A stretch of DNA of 64,000 bases from Nitrospirota bacterium. Its GTDB lineage: Bacteria; Nitrospirota; UBA9217. Within the stretch, counting starts at the first letter, position 1. The number at the start of each line of letters is the position of its first letter. Under the pieces are notes generated by a model. The model worked only from the letters and a program-made list of their open reading frames with translations. It was not told the origin of the DNA and made no database searches. Location: contig JALNZF010000016.1 in the NCBI GenBank assembly GCA_023229435.1, forward strand, positions 4,928 through 68,927, written 5' to 3'. The position numbers were made by a program, and so were the translations under genes. Of this stretch, positions 41,608 to 49,871 are shown one piece after another.

Positions 41608-42633
41608 ATGCGATTCTTTTCTAACGACATAACAGGGGTCGACATCGGCGCGGGCAGCATCAAGGTCGTGCGCCTTTCGCGGGGCGGAAATCGGCCGAAG
41701 CTTCTGTCGGCCATGCTTGTGGAATTATCCCCCGATCCGGCCCTGGCTGCGAGCATCAGCGGCGACCTCCGCCAACTCCGGGCCGACAAGAAGATCGGCG
41801 GCGCCAATGTCGTGACCCTGATGCCCGGCAAGCATCTGACGATCCGCGCGCTTACGCTGCCCAAGATGCCGCCCAACGAACTGCGCGAGGCGGTCCGCTG
41901 GGAGGCGAAGCGGCATATTTCCTATTCGGTGGATTCCGCCCAGGTGGAATATCTTATTGTCAATGAAAGGCAGGAGGGCGTGCTGGAGAAGTACGATATT
42001 GTCATGGTGGCCGCTGAACGGGCGAAGGTGCTTGAGCAGCTGGCGCCGTTTAATGCCGCAAAGATCAAAGTGTCCGCCGTTGATGCGAACGCCCTGGCCC
42101 TCCGCAATGTTCTCCGGACCCGCGAGATACCCGCTGATGAAAATACCCTTGTCGTGGACCTTGGCGCGGGCAAAACCGAGGTCACTATTTTCAAGGGAGG
42201 CGATCTCCGGTTCAGCCGCTGCGTGGAGAGCGGAGGTCTGGACATGACCCGCGCCGTCGCCGAAGCGTTGAACATCGGTTTTCAGGAGGCGGAGGACAAG
42301 AAGCGCGCCCTGAATATTCTGACGCCGCCTGATCAGGACCCGGCAATCGCGGCGCTCCAGCCGCGGGTCGACGGCCTGCTGATGGAGATACGGCGGTCGG
42401 TTGAATACTATAAGACCACGTTCCGTGAGAAAAGCGTGGAGGGCATGATCTTGAGCGGCGGCGTATCGCTCATGCCGGGGCTCAAGGACTATTTCGCCCA
42501 ATCGCTCGAGGGCGCGGTGGAGCTCGACCGGCCATTTGACGGCCTGACCTGCAAGAAGAACATGCTTGATGAGTTCGGACCGGTTGCGCCGCGGTTTTCC
42601 GCAGCCATCGGGCTGGCGTTGAGAAAAATGTGA
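41608..42633 (+). CDS. PilM/MshI-type actin-like pilus assembly protein
   Basis: Protein of 341 residues with an actin/FtsA fold: phosphate loop GVDIGAGSIKVVRL (about 9-22), LVVDLGAGKTEVTIFKGGDL (about 179-198), and LSGGVSLMPGLKDYF (about 277-291). PilM binds the N terminus of PilN in the cytoplasm and links assembly proteins to the ATPase. In MSHA systems the equivalent is MshI. First of four assembly genes (PilM, N, O, P types) that lead to the secretin. Confidence 0.92.
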   Translation: MRFFSNDITGVDIGAGSIKVVRLSRGGNRPKLLSAMLVELSPDPALAASISGDLRQLRADKKIGGANVVTLMPGKHLTIRALTLPKMPPNELREAVRWEAKRHISYSVDSAQVEYLIVNERQEGVLEKYDIVMVAAERAKVLEQLAPFNAAKIKVSAVDANALALRNVLRTREIPADENTLVVDLGAGKTEVTIFKGGDLRFSRCVESGGLDMTRAVAEALNIGFQEAEDKKRALNILTPPDQDPAIAALQPRVDGLLMEIRRSVEYYKTTFREKSVEGMILSGGVSLMPGLKDYFAQSLEGAVELDRPFDGLTCKKNMLDEFGPVAPRFSAAIGLALRKM

Positions 42634-42666
42634 TCGTTACCCGGTAGTCAATAACGAGTAACGACA

Positions 42667-42846
42667 CAGGTTCAAAGTTCCGGGTTCACTGTTCAAGGTT
42701 GGAAAGCCGTGAAGAGCGAACGATTTGAAGAATTGACATGAACGAATTTCAAAAAGGTGGATGATAGGTTCAACGTTCCGGTGTTGCTTATTCAGCCTAA
42801 ACCGTGAACCTTGAACCTTGAACCGTGAACCTGACAACCTGCGTAG
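42667..42846 (+). repeat. Copy A of the heptamer-ended element
   Basis: 180 bases beginning CAGGTTCAAAGTTCCGGG and ending AACCTGACAACCTGCG. The interior GGAAAGCCGTGA, ACGAATTTCAAAAA and TTATTCAGCCTAAACC matches copies B and C. It occupies the gap between the PilM-like and PilN-like genes. The ends are built of GGTTCAC-like seven-base units in opposite orientation. Confidence 0.88.
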
Positions 42847-42882
42847 TGACACGATCAGCATCAGGATGAATTTAAAAACATC

Positions 42883-43455
42883 ATGAAATCGATAAAAGAC
42901 TACATCAATCTGCTGCCCCAGGAGGAAAAGAAGCCCTTTTCCTTGGAGACGTGGGGCATTATTCTGTCCCTGGTGTTCATCGTGGTATGGCTGGGATTGT
43001 TCGGCCGGCAGGTGTGGCAGTACCGGTTGTTACAAAACCGGATCACCACCCTGAACGCGCAGAAACAGACCCTCCAGGTGCAGGCAGACGCCTTGCGTAA
43101 AGAGCTTACGATCGCCTCTCCGTCGGGAATGACGCGGGACAAGGCCGCGTTGATCCAGGATATTTTGCAGGAGCGGGTGCTGTGGTCGGAGGTATTCAAG
43201 CAGCTCTCGCGCATTGTCCCCTCGGGCCTGTGGTTCGATTACCTGGAAGGCATTTCCGACGGCAAGGTGGAGATCAAGATCAAGGGGGGCGCGTTCAGCT
43301 ATATCTCGATTGCCGATTTTATGGCTTCCATGGAAAAATCGGGATATTTCGAACATCCTCAGCTTTCTTATGCCCAGAAGGCCGTGGTCCAGGGGCAGGA
43401 TATGGTTGGGTTTGAGATCATCTGCGGCATGAAGAAATCGCAGGGGGCGCAATGA
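42883..43455 (+). CDS. PilN-type pilus assembly protein
   Basis: Bitopic protein of 190 residues. The short cytoplasmic N terminus has the PilN signature IKDYINLLPQEEK (about 3-15), which docks to PilM. One membrane segment (about 24-45) is followed by a coiled coil (about 45-75) and a ferredoxin-like periplasmic domain. Part of the inner-membrane alignment complex with the next gene, to which it is coupled by an overlapping ATGA. Confidence 0.88.
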   Translation: MKSIKDYINLLPQEEKKPFSLETWGIILSLVFIVVWLGLFGRQVWQYRLLQNRITTLNAQKQTLQVQADALRKELTIASPSGMTRDKAALIQDILQERVLWSEVFKQLSRIVPSGLWFDYLEGISDGKVEIKIKGGAFSYISIADFMASMEKSGYFEHPQLSYAQKAVVQGQDMVGFEIICGMKKSQGAQ

Positions 43456-44015
43456 AGGTGATGGCTGATCTATACTCACGCATTGTTGTCCTATGGCGAA
43501 AGCTCACGAATCGCGAGCGTATTATCGCGGCGGTCACCCTGGCATGCGTTCTTTCAGGATTCCTTTATCAATTTCCGTATTCCCTGCTGGCGCGATCACT
43601 GAGTTCCGTTCAGACGGGCATCAGGGCCATGGAGAACGACATTGTCGACCAGACGGTGCAGATCGTTGAGCTCAAGCGGCGCGCCTCCATTGACATCTCG
43701 GCCTCGGCAGGATGGGACCTGGCGGACCAGAAGAGCGCGGTCCTGTTCCTCGAGGATGTGACCGGCACAGCTCGGCGCATGGGGGTCAGTCTTGTGGCGG
43801 TCCATCCCGCCCAGGAGATCAATAAGGAGAAGTACAAAGAGATTTCGATGAACCTCGACCTGAAAGGCCGTTACCGGGAGCTTGGAGAATATTTCAAGCG
43901 CCTTGAGAGCCTGTCAAAGGTCGTTAACGTCCGCAAGATCCGCATCGAATCCTGTCCGGATTCGTCTTCCGTGTGCGCGGCCCAGATTGAGGCGGTCACA
44001 TATATGGCGAAGTGA
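43452..44015 (+). CDS. PilO/MshJ-type pilus assembly protein
   Basis: Protein of 187 residues with a membrane segment (about 22-42), a coiled-coil segment (about 48-75) and a periplasmic PilO domain with MNLDLKGRYRELGEYFKRLE (about 133-152), the most recognisable PilO-family segment. It forms heterodimers with the PilN-type protein. Overlaps it by four bases and overlaps the following gene's possible start. Confidence 0.87.
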   Translation: MKVMADLYSRIVVLWRKLTNRERIIAAVTLACVLSGFLYQFPYSLLARSLSSVQTGIRAMENDIVDQTVQIVELKRRASIDISASAGWDLADQKSAVLFLEDVTGTARRMGVSLVAVHPAQEINKEKYKEISMNLDLKGRYRELGEYFKRLESLSKVVNVRKIRIESCPDSSSVCAAQIEAVTYMAK

Positions 44016-44122
44016 CGGGAAGGAGGGGCAGGGGAGGAAGGACGGGCGGTGAACCATCGTCAATCTTCCCCGCGGGCGGTCGTTCGTTGTTCTTCAAGCG
44101 AGAGCGAAAGAACAGTTTATCT

Positions 44123-44545
44123 ATGTGGAAAAGACTGGTAATCATATCCATGGCGGTGACTGCGTGTTCCCTGACTACTGCCCTGGCGCAGGAAGGCACT
44201 GCGGAGAGGGACCCTTTCTATCCCTCCGCGGACCGGCCGGGCGTTACAGCGCTCCGCCCAAGCGGGGCTGGTGAGAGCTCATGGGGGAGGGACCCGTTCG
44301 ACAACCCCCTTGCAGGCAAGGCGGCCGCTCAAAAGGGTCCGTCTTCGCCGGGTAGCCGAATGCTGACCGGCATTATTTACAGCAAGGACGTCCGGTTGGC
44401 CATCTTCGGAGGTGAGACGTACCTGGTGGGTAGCAAGATCGGCGACAGGAAGCTGCTGGACATCCGAAGGCGGAGCGTGGTGTTCATGAGCTCCGCCGGC
44501 GAAAAGGAAGAAGTGTTCCTCGAAGATTTTACCATGAACAGGTGA
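44123..44545 (+). CDS. PilP/MshK-type periplasmic pilus assembly protein
   Basis: Protein of 140 residues with a signal peptide (MWKRLVIISMAVTACSLTTALA). The mature domain has TGIIYSKDVRLAIFGGETYLVGSKIGD (about 80-106) and a beta pattern of PilP/GspC-like HR domains, which connect the inner-membrane complex to the secretin. An in-frame GTG at 44012 would overlap the PilO stop but puts 37 polar residues ahead of the signal peptide, so 44123 is preferred. Family similarity is weak, and context carries much of the call. Confidence 0.75.
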   Translation: MWKRLVIISMAVTACSLTTALAQEGTAERDPFYPSADRPGVTALRPSGAGESSWGRDPFDNPLAGKAAAQKGPSSPGSRMLTGIIYSKDVRLAIFGGETYLVGSKIGDRKLLDIRRRSVVFMSSAGEKEEVFLEDFTMNR

Positions 44546-44656
44546 AAAAGAGAGTGTATCGAGTCTGTTGAGTTTATGGGGTCTTAAGGGTCTGAAGGCG
44601 ATGCCGTCTCAACCCCCCGGACTCCCGAGATTCCGTCAGCTCGCCCGGAGGTGACT

Positions 44657-46021
44657 ATGGTTCCTTGTACAGCCAGATCCCTGATTCGTCTGGCGACGCT
44701 TGCGAGCGTTGCCCTATGGTTGATCGCCACGCCGGTCCCCGCACAGACGGTCGACATTAAGAAAACGCATGCGGAGTTTTCCATGGAGTTCAGGGACGCC
44801 GAGATCAAGGACGTGCTGAGGGCCGTGGGACAGGCGGCGAACCTGAACATGATCGTGAGCGATGCGGTGAGCGGAAAGGTCTCCCTGAGCATCAAGGACG
44901 TCGATATCTGGTACGCGCTCGAGTCCATTCTCAAGACCAAAGGGCTCACCTATGTCCGCGACGGGAACATGGTTCGCGTCCTCTCCGTGTCCGAGGCAAG
45001 AGATCATGACATGGATACCAGGGTCTTTCCCCTGCATCACGCAAAGAGCAAGGACATTCTTCCCATCATAAAAAGCGATAATCCGTCAGCGAAGATCTCC
45101 GAGGACAGCAGAATGAACGCGCTTGTCATCAGGGACCTTTCGTTGAATCTCGACCGCGTGGCGCGGCTGCTCAAGGACCTTGATGTCAAAATGCCGCAGG
45201 TCCTGATCGAGGCGAAGATCGTGGAGGTGTCGAGTAATTACATTCGAGAGCTTGGCGTGCAGTGGGGAGGACAATATTCAGGCACCAGCACCAGGGGGAC
45301 CACGGTGATGAGCGGCGGCACAACCGGCGGCTCCACCGTCAGCGCGAGTCCGCTGGTCGGCAGTAATGCTTTTTATCCTCTGACCGGCGACATCGGCCCG
45401 AGCGGTAATGCCTATGTCGTGAACCTGCCGGCCAACGTGGGGGCTGGTTCGGGCGGCGCGCTCGGCATAAGTTTCGGCAAGCTGGGAGGGAAACTGGCGC
45501 TCGATCTCCAGTTGTCCGCCATGCAGACCACGGGCAATGGCAGGATCCTGTCCAGTCCCAAGGTGATGACTATGAACAATAAGGAAGCGAGGATATCGAG
45601 CGGTACCGATATCCCGATCAGGACGGTAAGTTCCACCGCCAATACCACCGGAGGGAGCATCAATACCGCCTCCGTACAGATGATATCCGCAAGCCTCGCG
45701 TTGTCGGCCGTTCCCACCATTACGAACGACAACAGGATCGCTATGACGATCAAGGTGGAAAAATCGGAGCCGGATTTTTCCCACCAGGTGGACGGCATTC
45801 CCACGATCGCGAAACGTGATGCGACCTCCGAGGTTGTCATGAACAACGGCGAGACGATCGTGCTCGGCGGCATCCTCACCAAGAGCGAGGGGGAGTCAGA
45901 GTCCGGGGTACCGTTCCTGTCGAAGATACCCATCCTCGGCTGGCTTTTCAAGAAGAAGAGCACGTTCGATAACCAGTCGGAACTCATGATCTTCATTACG
46001 ACGACAATTATGTCGGAATAG
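44657..46021 (+). CDS. Secretin of the MSHA-like pilus (MshL/PilQ/GspD family)
   Basis: Protein of 454 residues with an N-terminal export signal (about 1-30), then an STN/secretin N-domain (FSMEFRDAEIKDVLRAVGQ, about 42-60), an N1-type domain and the beta-barrel secretin domain (about 200-454) with the signature VMNNGETIVLGGILTKSEGES (about 396-416) and SKIPILGWLFKKK (about 424-436). It forms the outer-membrane gate for the pilus. The GGAGG five bases before ATG 44657 fixes the start, against GTG 44651. Ends in a plain intergenic stretch. Shorter than PilQ, in line with MshL. Confidence 0.94.
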   Translation: MVPCTARSLIRLATLASVALWLIATPVPAQTVDIKKTHAEFSMEFRDAEIKDVLRAVGQAANLNMIVSDAVSGKVSLSIKDVDIWYALESILKTKGLTYVRDGNMVRVLSVSEARDHDMDTRVFPLHHAKSKDILPIIKSDNPSAKISEDSRMNALVIRDLSLNLDRVARLLKDLDVKMPQVLIEAKIVEVSSNYIRELGVQWGGQYSGTSTRGTTVMSGGTTGGSTVSASPLVGSNAFYPLTGDIGPSGNAYVVNLPANVGAGSGGALGISFGKLGGKLALDLQLSAMQTTGNGRILSSPKVMTMNNKEARISSGTDIPIRTVSSTANTTGGSINTASVQMISASLALSAVPTITNDNRIAMTIKVEKSEPDFSHQVDGIPTIAKRDATSEVVMNNGETIVLGGILTKSEGESESGVPFLSKIPILGWLFKKKSTFDNQSELMIFITTTIMSE

Positions 46022-46197
46022 ATAAACGAAAAGCTGTTTCCATTGGCGTGTATCACCGACCCTATCCTCATTGTTGCTCTATTCCCGGTTGTCCCCGGAA
46101 ACAGCAATCGTTCACTATGCCATGGCGGGATTGTCCGGGTTCAGCACTTACTCTCTTTCGGGGTTGACACCACCTCCCTATCGTAGTATAAAAATCC

Positions 46198-46650
46198 ATG
46201 GAAACCGGCAGACGGGAATTTATCATAAAGACGCTCACCAGTGTGCTCGTTCTGCTCGGCATCGGATTTCTGGTTCCCGCTGTCAAGATCGTTGCTCCCG
46301 TCGGCAGCCGCGATAAGGAGCTGGTCTTTTTCCCGCTCCTTGCCGAGGAGGAGATCCCGCGGATCGGCGTAAAAAAGGCGGAGCTGACGTTTGCCGTCCT
46401 GGGCAAAGAAAGGAAAGCCAGGGTCTTTCTTGTGTCTTCTTCCGAGGGACCGGTGGTTTTTTCCGCCATCTGTTCTCATCTTGGATGTCTGGTCAGTTAT
46501 CATAAAGAAAAGCAGGAATTTATCTGCCCTTGCCACGGCGGGAAGTATGATCTGAACGGCAGAAATATTTTTGGCCCGCCTCCCGCGCCGCTTACGCGCT
46601 TTCCTCTGAAAATTCAGGACGGCATGCTGTTCGTCGGGGTCAAGGTGTAA
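46198..46650 (+). CDS. Rieske [2Fe-2S] protein of a bc-type complex
   Basis: Protein of 150 residues. An N-terminal ETGRREFII (RR, Tat-like) precedes one hydrophobic anchor (about 11-31). The Rieske ligands are Cys92/His94 in CSHLGC and Cys110/His113 in CPCHGG, with the disulfide cysteines Cys97 and Cys112 also present. It moves electrons from quinol to a cytochrome c partner at the Qo site. First of the Rieske-cyt b-subunit IV gene set. The RR motif suggests Tat export, as in other Rieske proteins. No cytochrome c1/c gene is seen next to it. Confidence 0.94.
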   Translation: METGRREFIIKTLTSVLVLLGIGFLVPAVKIVAPVGSRDKELVFFPLLAEEEIPRIGVKKAELTFAVLGKERKARVFLVSSSEGPVVFSAICSHLGCLVSYHKEKQEFICPCHGGKYDLNGRNIFGPPPAPLTRFPLKIQDGMLFVGVKV

Positions 46651-46783
46651 CAGGCTGTTGAAAAAGTCTTTTTGTGGTTCGACAGGCTCACCACGAACGG
46701 ATGACTATGAATAATTTCAAGACCAGTCCCGATCGCCCTGAGCTTGTCGAAGGGTATGCCGAGTGTTTTTCAACAGCCTGGTA
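46650..46783. repeat. Inverted repeat between Rieske and cytochrome b genes
   Basis: CAGGCTGTTGAAAAA at the left matches TTTTTCAACAGCCTG at the right. Within it lies a second pair, GGTTCGACAGGCTCACCACGA against CTGAGCTTGTCGAAGG. The arms are about 100 bases apart. Two nested palindromes inside an operon. Confidence 0.85.
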
Positions 46784-46812
46784 ATCAGATTACATTTACC
46801 GAGCGCCTTATT

Positions 46813-47457
46813 ATGAACCTTATTGATTACTTTAATGCCCGCATGGGACTCACGAGCAGGCACCGGAGAGTAATGGACAGACCGGTGCCGGGGTGGATCA
46901 ACTATTTCTATTGCTTCGGCGGGATAACGTTCACGCTGTTCATTGTGCAACTCCTGACCGGACTGCTCCTGTCAATGCACTACAACCCCTCGGAGGCGGA
47001 TGCGTACGCGAGCATCCAGCGCCTGGACCGGACCGTGCCGCTGGGAGGCCTGCTTCGTTCGGCGCACAAATGGGCCGCGAACCTCATGGTTGTGATGGTG
47101 CTGCTCCACATGAGCAGGGTTTTCATCACCGGCTCCTATAAAAATCCCCGGGAACTGACCTGGGTCGCCGGAGCCCTGCTGTTGGTGATGACGCTGGCGT
47201 TCGGATTCACCGGCTACCTCCTGCCCTGGGACCAGAAGGCGTACTGGGCAACCGTGGTGGGGACCAACATGCTCGGCTCGGTACCGTTCTTCGGGCCGCA
47301 TCTCACCGCTTTTGTACGCGGCGGGACTGAGGTGACAGGCCAGACGCTCCTCCGTTTTTACAGCATGCACATGCTCTGGTTCCCGGTCTTGACAGCGCTC
47401 TTCCTCTGGGTCCATTTCCATATTATACGGAGGCTGGGGATATCGGGGAGGATGTAG
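46813..47457 (+). CDS. Cytochrome b6-type subunit
   Basis: Membrane protein of 214 residues with four helices and bis-His heme ligands His85/His186 and His99/His201 at b6-type spacing. The motifs SAHKWAANLMV, RELTWVAGALLL and PWDQKAYWA are typical of b6/QcrB. It also has Cys34 in YFYCFGG, at the position of the Cys that covalently holds heme ci (cn) in b6f and related complexes. Start ATG at 46813. This is the split form: helices E-G are in the next gene. Quinol oxidation and proton translocation in the inner membrane. Confidence 0.93.
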   Translation: MNLIDYFNARMGLTSRHRRVMDRPVPGWINYFYCFGGITFTLFIVQLLTGLLLSMHYNPSEADAYASIQRLDRTVPLGGLLRSAHKWAANLMVVMVLLHMSRVFITGSYKNPRELTWVAGALLLVMTLAFGFTGYLLPWDQKAYWATVVGTNMLGSVPFFGPHLTAFVRGGTEVTGQTLLRFYSMHMLWFPVLTALFLWVHFHIIRRLGISGRM

Positions 47458-47535
47458 GAGTGAGGAGTGAGGAGTGAGGAGTGAGGAGTGAGGAGTGAGG
47501 AGTGAGGAGTGAGGAGTGAGGAGTGAGGAGTGAGG
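47457..47535. repeat. Near-perfect GAGTGAG tandem repeat between cytochrome b6 and subunit IV genes
   Basis: About 11 copies of GAGTGAG begin right at the cytochrome b stop codon and run to about 47535 at strict seven-base steps. Unlike other heptamer arrays here it is nearly perfect. Confidence 0.95.
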
Positions 47536-47564
47536 AAACCTCTCCTCTCGCACGCAGGAATTAT

Positions 47565-47951
47565 ATGATAGATAGTAAAAACGAAAATAAATTTTTTCCT
47601 TACTACTTCTTCGAGATCATGCTCGTGGTGATGTTCACGATCGAACTGGTGCTGGTCCTCGCGGTCCTGTTCCCGCCGTCGATCGGCAGGGAGATCGACT
47701 TCTCCGCCCAGTTCAGCCCGCGGCCTGAATGGTATTTTCTTTACCTGTATCAGCTCACCAAATACTTTTACGGCGGATGGACATTCGTCGGCGCCGTGCT
47801 GCTGCCGGGTCTTGCGTTCATCGTGCTTCTGCTTACTCCCTTCCTTGATAAATCACCATCGACCGGGATCCGGCAGAGGAAAATACCTGCGATTCTCGGC
47901 TGTTGCCTGCTCGCAATCGTCATCGCACTGACCATCCTGTCGCTGTTATAA
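47565..47951 (+). CDS. Subunit IV-type cytochrome b C-terminal part
   Basis: Protein of 128 residues with three hydrophobic segments (about 16-38, 68-87, 104-126). The Qo-site motif PEWY is at 54-57 (PRPEWYFLYLYQ). Corresponds to the C-terminal domain of cytochrome b (PetD). An in-frame start at 47523 lies inside the heptamer array, so ATG 47565 after AGGAAT is preferred. Completes the three-gene complex. Confidence 0.9.
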   Translation: MIDSKNENKFFPYYFFEIMLVVMFTIELVLVLAVLFPPSIGREIDFSAQFSPRPEWYFLYLYQLTKYFYGGWTFVGAVLLPGLAFIVLLLTPFLDKSPSTGIRQRKIPAILGCCLLAIVIALTILSLL

Positions 47952-48027
47952 GCAAAGCAGTGAGGGTTATAACAATGTCAAATAGAGGGTTTTTCTTTTG
48001 TTAATGTGAAAAAACATAAAACGAGTA

Positions 48028-48056
48028 TTGACAGGAAACGCAGTTTTTGCTAAGTT
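48028..48056 (+). promoter_or_regulatory. Sigma70 promoter for the sulfur-relay genes
   Basis: TTGACA (48028-48033), a 17-base spacer, TAAGTT (48051-48056). A leader of about 205 bases precedes the TusA-like ATG. GGCGGCGGTACGAG and GCGCACGCGGAGG in this leader could form structure, but no known riboswitch was recognised. Confidence 0.7.
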
Positions 48057-48267
48057 ACTACACCTGCTCGACCCGCCCAAGCTTATTAGGAGAACGGTCA
48101 CCCTGGTTTTATCACGGGGCGGCGGTACGAGCCTGCGCACGCGGAGGTGGTACCCGGATTTATTACGCTGCGCACCATTGCGGTATACTTGCACAGCAAA
48201 GATGTTCATTAACGGGTCGTTTTCGTGAATGCCCCGAAATTTTCGTATATCACTAAGGAGGAAGCAC

Positions 48268-48516
48268 ATGTCAATCAAGACTGCAACACCGGACCAGACG
48301 CTGGACACCCTGGGCAGGGTATGTCCCTATCCACTGCTCCTGACCAAGAAGGCGATCGAGAAGCTCGGCAGCGGCCAGACGATCAAAGTGCTGTGCGATG
48401 CCCCGGCATCGGCCGAGGACAGCATTCCGCGCTACTGCGAGAAGAACAACCTCGGCGTCGAGACCGTGAAGATCGAAGACAAGGGTTTCTGGGAGATCTA
48501 CATCAAGAAGCCGTAA
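48268..48516 (+). CDS. TusA/SirA-like sulfurtransferase
   Basis: Protein of 82 residues. The persulfide-carrying Cys19 lies in the family motif CPYP (19-22) of GRVCPYPLLLTKKAIEKL. The rest follows the TusA alpha/beta pattern, ending FWEIYIKKP. It is a sulfur carrier relaying persulfide between proteins. The start has AAGGAGGAAGCAC upstream; an in-frame extension to 48229 lacks a ribosome site. Followed by the YeeE/TsuA transporter and the DsrE-type genes, a usual grouping. Confidence 0.92.
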   Translation: MSIKTATPDQTLDTLGRVCPYPLLLTKKAIEKLGSGQTIKVLCDAPASAEDSIPRYCEKNNLGVETVKIEDKGFWEIYIKKP

Positions 48517-48600
48517 CCACAAGGCTGGAAGCCGCCTTTCAGGGATTCGAGAACCATGTCCGGAAAACCACGGGGGAAATAATTTTCAGGAGGGGTGCGA

Positions 48601-49698
48601 ATGGTTTCCACTATCATGTTTGTGCTGACCGGCCTGCTCGTCGGCGCCGCCGTCGGCTTTGTAATGCAACGCGGACGTTTCTGTATGAACTCGGCGTATC
48701 GGGAAGTGCTTTTTCAGGACTACACCATGCTCCGCGCGTATGTGCTTGCCGTGGTGGTCACCATGATCGGCGCGAACCTGATCGAGGACCTGGGGTGGCT
48801 CCAGCATGCTGACGAGACCGGGGCAATGGTCGCGGGTACACTCTATCGTCAGGGATTTGCGCCGTGGGCGAACATCATCGGCGGGTATATCTTCGGTCTG
48901 GGTATCGTGCTTGCCGGCGGATGCGGGAGCGGCATCCTGTATAAAATGGGGGAAGGGAACCTGGCGTATGTTTTTGCCGTGTTCGGGTTCTTTTTCGGTA
49001 TCGTCATAACCAAGTACGGACTTTTGAGGCCGGTCTACGATGCGCTGGTCTCAACGATCGTGACCTTGGAAGATGGTGAGACCCCGACGCTGTCGAATAT
49101 CATCGGTGTGAATAAATGGATAGTCATCGCGGTGGTTTCCGCGGCTTCCTTACCCTTGATCCTCAAGGGTGAACCATTCAGAAAAGTGAAGAAAGGCTAC
49201 TCCTGGTCGGTCGTGGGGCTGCTTCTCGGTGTAGTGGCCATTGCGGCATGGTGGGCATCGGAGTATTTCGGCGGCAGGGCCCGCGGACTTTCATTCACCG
49301 GCCCGTTGCGCGAGTTTTTCCTCGCCGTCGGCTTCGGGAACTATATGAACGATCCCGCGCAGATCGTTGCGACGGAGTCCAGGACGCTTCTGGGGATCAC
49401 ATTTTCGTGGAGCTCGCTCTATGTTCTGGCAGTTCCCTTTGGCGCCTATCTCAGCGGCAGGCTCATGAACGAGGTCAAGATGAAGGTGCCGCCAGCCGAT
49501 GAACTGCTCAAGGTGCTCCTTGGCGGGACCATCATGGGGATCGGCGCCCAGATCGGCGGAGGATGCAACGTTGGACACGGACTCACCGGGATGTCAACCC
49601 TGGCGGTCTCGAGCTGGGTAGCTACCACCTTTATCATTCTGGGCAACTGGACCATGGCGTACTTCCTGCTCATCAGACCGATGAGGGACCTGGAGTAA
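48601..49698 (+). CDS. YeeE/YedE (TsuA) family sulfur transporter
   Basis: Polytopic membrane protein of 365 residues with two related halves. Conserved cysteines lie at Cys28 (GRFCMNS), Cys108 (GGCGSG) and Cys322 (GGGCNVGHG), as in thiosulfate-transporting TsuA/YeeE. Glycine-rich GAQIGGGCNVGHGLTGM (about 315-331) is the second repeat motif. Start ATG at 48601 after AGGAGGGG. It should bring thiosulfate or a related sulfur compound into the cell for TusA, encoded just before it. A terminator follows. Confidence 0.92.
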   Translation: MVSTIMFVLTGLLVGAAVGFVMQRGRFCMNSAYREVLFQDYTMLRAYVLAVVVTMIGANLIEDLGWLQHADETGAMVAGTLYRQGFAPWANIIGGYIFGLGIVLAGGCGSGILYKMGEGNLAYVFAVFGFFFGIVITKYGLLRPVYDALVSTIVTLEDGETPTLSNIIGVNKWIVIAVVSAASLPLILKGEPFRKVKKGYSWSVVGLLLGVVAIAAWWASEYFGGRARGLSFTGPLREFFLAVGFGNYMNDPAQIVATESRTLLGITFSWSSLYVLAVPFGAYLSGRLMNEVKMKVPPADELLKVLLGGTIMGIGAQIGGGCNVGHGLTGMSTLAVSSWVATTFIILGNWTMAYFLLIRPMRDLE

Positions 49699-49711
49699 CA
49701 TACGGATCTGT

Positions 49712-49750
49712 AGAGAGCCGGGCCGGGATTTCCGCCCGGCTCTCTTTTGT
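49712..49750 (+). terminator. Intrinsic terminator after the YeeE gene
   Basis: Perfect 12-bp stem AGAGAGCCGGGC / GCCCGGCTCTCT with a ten-base loop, followed by TTTTGTT. Confidence 0.92.
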
Positions 49751-49871
49751 TCGCGCAACCGGTTAAAACAAGCGTTAGAATATTACACTGTCAGGATATG
49801 CGGCAGTCGCCTGTACAGACTTCATTTTTTCATGTTGTATTCATTGCGTTAAATTGAAACGAGGTGGAACC

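Noticed and set aside
42667..42846. Possible tRNA, because of GGTTCAA-like words
   Set aside because: No acceptor stem, anticodon arm or 3' structure; GGTTCA words are part of the heptamer arms.
47457..47535. Possible CRISPR-like array
   Set aside because: Units are seven bases with no spacers; it is a simple tandem repeat. No cas genes in the window.
48057..48260. Possible riboswitch in the TusA leader
   Set aside because: No conserved core of a known class was seen; kept only as an unassigned structured leader.
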